Shown here: one piece after another, positions 5,825-9,260 of the stretch
Layout of the letters: each line of letters begins with the position of its first letter
Position numbering within the stretch: the stretch's first letter is position 1
Source of the DNA: Desulfobacterales bacterium
GTDB lineage: Bacteria > Desulfobacterota > Desulfobacteria > Desulfobacterales > JAUCGF01
DNA: 9,260 nucleotides
Reading direction: 5' to 3'
NCBI GenBank assembly: GCA_029940345.1
Contig: JAOZRC010000174.1
Span: 1-9,260 of the forward strand
Notes under the pieces: model-generated
Databases searched by the model: none
Told to the model about the DNA's origin: nothing
Seen by the model: only the letters and a program-made list of their open reading frames with translations
Position numbers and translations under genes: made by a program

Positions 5825-5859
5825 GTACGGTGGGTTTCGCTACGCTACACCCACCCTAC
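5825..5859. repeat. GTAGGGTGGGTG-type palindromic repeat
   Basis: GTACGGTGGGT (5825-5835) and ACCCACCCTAC (5849-5859) are inverted copies with one mismatch in 11, around a centre with GCTACGCTAC. The outer sequence matches the ends of the hairpin core in the MITE at 2047 (GTAGGGTGG ... CCACCCTAC), so the same palindrome family occurs both alone and inside a transposon. It overlaps the 3' end of the HD gene and fills most of the gap before thiE-thiL, where it may act as a processing or attenuation hairpin. Confidence 0.7.
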
Positions 5860-6405
5860 ATTCGGTTCAAAAAGTTCAATCCATTGATCGAATTGAACCA
5901 CGTTTGCTTTGCTGATTTTTTTTAATTGCCGCCTGATTTTTTTGACTGATTTTTGCTTTCCAAACTTGCCTTTGCTTTTGGAATAAAACTTATCCGCATA
6001 ACAGATAATCTGTTCTTCCAGCGTGAAAGGCCGCATATCGCGTTCGGGCAACGGCAGTTTTCCTTTGCGAATATCGCGGACGGATAAGCCAACGCCGACG
6101 TGACGCTCACACACCAATGCATGTTTGGGAAACCCCGCTTTTTCAACAATTTCGCGCCCCAGGTAGCCATGACAAATATACGGATATTCACCGAAACAGC
6201 CCATTTGGGGCGCGTGTGTTAAAACAATACCGATATCATGCAGCATACCGGCTTCTTCGATAAAGCGTGTGTCGGGCTTTAAATGTCTGACATGGGCGGC
6301 GGTTTTGAGCGCCATTTCAACAACATATTCGCTGTGGGCCATTAGCACTGTATACGCCTTCGAATCAGGGACATAATGCTGTTTAATAATTGAGATCGGG
6401 TCCAT
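5845..6405 (-). CDS. HD-domain (HDIG) phosphohydrolase
   Basis: This 186-residue protein has the metal-binding pattern of the HD superfamily: H24, the H56-D57 pair in MLHDIGI (54-60), H79, H102 and D138 (YADKF, 137-140 region). Members hydrolyse phosphate esters, often of nucleotides, but the substrate cannot be told here. The C-terminal tail is lysine-rich (KSKGKFGKQKSVKKIRRQLKK, trimmed view 143-163). The ATG directly follows the prfB TAA (TAAATG), with no clear ribosome site, so translation is probably coupled to prfB termination. The last residues VGWV and the TAG are encoded by the palindromic repeat at 5825-5859, suggesting that a repeat insertion replaced the original C-terminal end. 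The core domain is complete. Confidence 0.85.
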   Translation of the reverse strand: MDPISIIKQHYVPDSKAYTVLMAHSEYVVEMALKTAAHVRHLKPDTRFIEEAGMLHDIGIVLTHAPQMGCFGEYPYICHGYLGREIVEKAGFPKHALVCERHVGVGLSVRDIRKGKLPLPERDMRPFTLEEQIICYADKFYSKSKGKFGKQKSVKKIRRQLKKISKANVVQFDQWIELFEPNVGWV

Positions 6406-7501
6406 TTAGTTTTTATTCCGCAAAACCGCTTCGATAAACGGATCAATACCGCCGTCAAGCACGCTGTTCACATTGCCGATATCAAGATTGATGCGGTGGT
6501 CTTTGACCATTTGATACGGATGTAAAATATAGGAACGAATCTGGCTGCCAAACCCGATTTCATCCTTACCGCTGTGCAGTTCATGCAATTTTTCTTCCTG
6601 TCTGCGCGTTTCCTGTTGATAAAGGCGCGCTTTTAACACTTTCATCGCCATCTCTTTATTGCGATGCTGAGAGGATTCCTGCTGGCACTGGACAACGATG
6701 CTGCTGGGAAAATGGGTGATGCGTACTGCGGAACAGGTTTTATTGACATGCTGTCCGCCGGCGCCCGAGGCGCGATAAACGTCAATACGCAAGTCTTTGG
6801 TTTCGATTTCAATCACGATTTCATTGGCCAGTTCAGGATACACAAACACCGAAGAGAATGAGGTGTGCCGTTTGCCATTGGCATTAAAAGGTGAAATGCG
6901 CACCAGTCGATGAACGCCATTTTCCGTTTTTAAGTAGCCGTAGGCATATTCACCAGCGGCTGTAAAAGTGACGCTTTTGATGCCCGCTTCGTCGCCGGGT
7001 TGGTAGTCGATAATATCAAATTTATATCCTTTGCGCTCTGTCCAGCGTGAATACATGCGAAAGAGCATTTCCGTCCAATCCTGAGCCTCCGTGCCGCCGG
7101 CGCCGGCATTGATGGAAACAATCGCATTATTCTGATCATCGCGACCGTCCAGCATGATATCCAGAGAAAATTGTCTCAAACCGCTTTTAAGCGTTTCAAG
7201 CTGTTCCGACGCCTCCTGCAACGTTTCATCATCAGATTCTTCAATCGCCATATCTAACAGCAGCGCGCTTTCTTCCAAATCAGAGGAAAATTGGGCGTAG
7301 CGATCCAATTTGTTTGTGATAAGGGTGCGTTCTTTTAAAATCGTTTTATTTTTTTCCGGATTATCCCAGAAATCGGGTTTGACGATCTGTTTTTCGATCT
7401 CATCAAATCGTTTTTGCTTGGCAGCTACGTCAAAGACACTCCTTTAGATTATGCAGTTCCTGTGTTAATTCTTTAACATTTTGTTTCAGTTCGACAGACA
7501 T
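6406..7501 (-). CDS. prfB: Peptide chain release factor 2 (RF2), expressed by programmed +1 frameshift
   Basis: RF2 ends translation at UGA and UAA on the ribosome. The gene starts at the ATG at 7501, preceded by GAGGAG about nine bases upstream, and encodes 23 codons (MSVELKQNVKELTQELHNL, then KECL) up to an in-frame TGA at 7432-7430. A +1 shift on CTT-TGA-C then gives DVAAKQKRFDEIEK and the rest, 364 residues in total, against 365 in E. coli. The SPF stop-recognition motif (about 203-205) and catalytic GGQ (about 248-250, in SGAGGQHVNK) are intact. The position corresponding to E. coli residue 246 is Ala. A conceptual gene starting at the TTG at 7308 would miss the N-terminal 64 residues. 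It lies after lnt (123-base gap) and abuts the HD gene. The frameshift gives autoregulation by RF2 level. Confidence 0.96.
7429..7444 (-). promoter_or_regulatory. prfB programmed +1 frameshift site
   Basis: Read on the minus strand: AAGGAG, then TGT, then CTTTGAC. The Shine-Dalgarno-like AGGAG three bases before the CTT slippery codon, followed by the poor terminator UGA-C, reproduces the known prfB recoding signal in spacing and sequence. When RF2 is scarce the ribosome slips from CUU to UUU and continues in the +1 frame, making more RF2. Confidence 0.95.
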
Positions 7502-7624
7502 TTTTTTTAATCTCCTCTATTTGTTTTCGTTTTATTCCGCTTTTTCAAATTAAACTATAATATCTTGCCGTTTTTTGACTTATTTACAGTTAAATTGGCA
7601 ACATTTGCAATAACTTTGCACACC

Positions 7625-9187
7625 CTAAATTTTATTTCTGAATTTAAGACTGATTTGAACAATTACAACAATCAGACTCAACGCCAGACACATTTGAGCG
7701 AACAGGTCACCATAACGGGTGTAAAAGGTTTTTTCCCGGATAACTGGTGCGGACTGAACGGCAACGGCTTCAACAAATAAAGGTGTCGGGGCTATGATTC
7801 GGCCTGCCGGATCGATAAACCCGCTAATCCCCGTATTGGCGGCGCGTATCAGGGAACGCCTGTTTTCAACTGCTCGGAAAACCGCGATGGAAAAATGCTG
7901 ATACGGAGCGGCGGTGTCGCCGTACCAGGCGTCATTGGTGATATTGATCAGCAAATCCGCTTTATTACAGACCTGTGTGCGGGCAAGCGCCGGAAACATC
8001 AGTTCGTAACAGATAAGCACGCCGAGATGATGATTGCGCCATGGCAGCGTTTTCCCCGGTTCGCCCGGTTTGAAATCACCCACCTGTTCCACCAGTTTCC
8101 CCAGAAAGGGAAGGTATTCACCCAAAGGAACATATTCTCCGAACGGCACCAGATGCGTTTTATCATATTTAGCGCGGATGGCGCCATCTGACCGGATCAG
8201 ATAGGCGCTGTTATAATAGTCTACACTTTCCGTTTTACGCAAAAAAGAGGGACTGCCGATCAGAAAATCCGCGCCTGTGGCTATAATGCCATTCATAACC
8301 AGTTGCGACAGTTCTTTATTGTATTGAAAATAAAACGGCATCGCGGTTTCAGGCCATATAACCAAATCCGGTTGCAGTTTTCTGGCCTCGCGGGAAAGTT
8401 GAACATATTTCAAGGTGGTTTCCTTCTGAAAGCGAGCATCCCATTTAAGCGCCTGTTCGATATTTCCCTGGATGACGGCCACCTTAGCTTGGGGTGCCGT
8501 GGCAATTTGCCGATCGACGGATTGGATGCGCCTTTGTCCATAAAGCAGCGTCATACTCATCAAGATCGTAAAAATAATGATTAGGGCGGCGAGATGGTTT
8601 TTATTAACAACATGATCGAACCACTTTTGTTTGGTTAATCCAAGTATCGCCATTAAAATTATGCCATTCGAAAAGGCGATAAGAAAAGATAGCCCGTACA
8701 CGCCAACGAGATCGCTTATCTGAATTAAACCCAGATTACGGAATTGAGAATGCCCAAGGAATTCCCAGGGCACGCCTGTAAGCGCAAACGCGCGTAAATA
8801 TTCCAGCCCCACCCACAACACCGGCATGAGGAATACGCTGATGATCGGTTTACGGCCAACATCTCCTAACAGCATGCAAAACACACCCAGATAGCACGCC
8901 AAATAAGCGCCCAACAGAAAAAAAATGGGTATACAAACAAAGATTGGCAAATGGCCGTAGGTGCGGAGCGTGTGAATAAGCCAATATCCCAAAGTGAAAT
9001 AATGCACCAGACCGGCCAGAAAGCCAAGCCGGAAACGGTTCCATGAAGAGAGATCACGAATCGCTACCAGCAATGGAACCAAAGCAAACCAAGCCAAATA
9101 ACTGATGTCTGACTTCGGAAATGATGCTGTGAGTAGCAAACTGCTTGCAATGGCCAAGCCGCATTTATGAAAACCAAATAAACGCAT
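7625..9187 (-). CDS. lnt: Apolipoprotein N-acyltransferase
   Basis: Lnt adds the third acyl chain to the N-terminal cysteine of lipoproteins at the periplasmic face of the inner membrane. The 520 residues (E. coli 512) show an N-terminal bundle of hydrophobic segments (about 10-215), then a nitrilase-like CN-hydrolase domain (about 233-480), and a final membrane segment (about 497-514). The catalytic triad is visible: E280 in VIWPETAMPF, K343 in KYDKTHLVPFGEYVP, and C393 in GVLICYELMFP. The NDAWYG motif (418-423) follows. The ATG at 9187 gives a normal N-terminus; a modest GGAT lies about six bases upstream. It lies just ahead of prfB, a neighbourhood I associate with deltaproteobacteria. The presence of lnt implies an outer-membrane lipoprotein sorting pathway. 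Confidence 0.95.
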   Translation of the reverse strand: MRLFGFHKCGLAIASSLLLTASFPKSDISYLAWFALVPLLVAIRDLSSWNRFRLGFLAGLVHYFTLGYWLIHTLRTYGHLPIFVCIPIFFLLGAYLACYLGVFCMLLGDVGRKPIISVFLMPVLWVGLEYLRAFALTGVPWEFLGHSQFRNLGLIQISDLVGVYGLSFLIAFSNGIILMAILGLTKQKWFDHVVNKNHLAALIIIFTILMSMTLLYGQRRIQSVDRQIATAPQAKVAVIQGNIEQALKWDARFQKETTLKYVQLSREARKLQPDLVIWPETAMPFYFQYNKELSQLVMNGIIATGADFLIGSPSFLRKTESVDYYNSAYLIRSDGAIRAKYDKTHLVPFGEYVPLGEYLPFLGKLVEQVGDFKPGEPGKTLPWRNHHLGVLICYELMFPALARTQVCNKADLLINITNDAWYGDTAAPYQHFSIAVFRAVENRRSLIRAANTGISGFIDPAGRIIAPTPLFVEAVAVQSAPVIREKTFYTRYGDLFAQMCLALSLIVVIVQISLKFRNKI

Positions 9188-9260
9188 TAAGTATCCGAAT
9201 AAAAGTTTTCGACCTGTGCGGTTAGGGAATTTTAAATAAATAACTTACGCAAAATGCGTG

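Noticed and set aside
5790..5844. TPP riboswitch ahead of the thiamine gene
   Set aside because: The gap is about 55 bases, has no CTGAGA-type thi box, and is mostly filled by a palindromic repeat.
6406..7308. 300-residue RF2 starting at TTG
   Set aside because: It is the +1 part of a frameshifted gene; the real start is at 7501.
7502..7624. prfB promoter between lnt and prfB
   Set aside because: The gap is AT-rich with TATTAT and TTGCCA words, but no pair has acceptable spacing, so I do not call one.
9247..9259. Small hairpin ACGCA-AAA-TGCGT at the right edge
   Set aside because: Arms of five bases, no clear T tract, and the window ends there; it could be a terminator of the previous gene but cannot be judged.

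Overview
The window looks like a chromosomal segment of a Gram-negative bacterium, most likely of the Desulfobacterota (deltaproteobacterial) type. This assignment is an inference from an outer-membrane lipoprotein gene (lnt) placed beside prfB, moderate GC, and many short dispersed palindromic repeats; no rRNA or other marker settles it. Every supported gene lies on the minus strand, so the biological order runs from the right end to the left.

Right half (4194-9187), housekeeping: lnt (apolipoprotein N-acyltransferase), prfB (release factor 2, with its programmed +1 frameshift intact), an HD-domain phosphohydrolase whose ATG directly follows the prfB stop, and a single 531-residue protein that fuses thiamine-phosphate synthase (ThiE) to thiamine-monophosphate kinase (ThiL). 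A GTAGGGTGGGTG-type palindrome lies between the HD gene and thiE-thiL and supplies the last HD codons and the stop.

Middle (1954-4193), accessory island: an AbiE-type (type IV) toxin-antitoxin locus with an intact antitoxin gene, a strong promoter overlapping a perfect 12-bp inverted repeat, and a toxin gene cut to about half length. Around it lie members of a small non-autonomous transposon (MITE) family. Two complete copies (180 and 193 bp) begin and end with GGCATCCTTCAT-type terminal inverted repeats and are each flanked by a perfect 8-bp target duplication (CGAATGAT and CATTTTGA). A third, one-ended copy stops 19 bp upstream of moaB. The copies share their ends but carry different palindromic cores. 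A short, probably frameshifted small gene lies next to the second copy.

Left part (114-1934): moaB (molybdenum cofactor biosynthesis) and a radical SAM protein of unknown substrate, three bases apart and apparently translationally coupled. A 13-bp perfect hairpin lies past the end of the operon.

The best candidate for something undescribed is the MITE family with interchangeable hairpin cores. The sequence supports recent mobility (exact target duplications) and suggests that an element end took part in truncating the AbiE toxin gene and in replacing the 5' leader of moaB. No autonomous transposase is present in the window.
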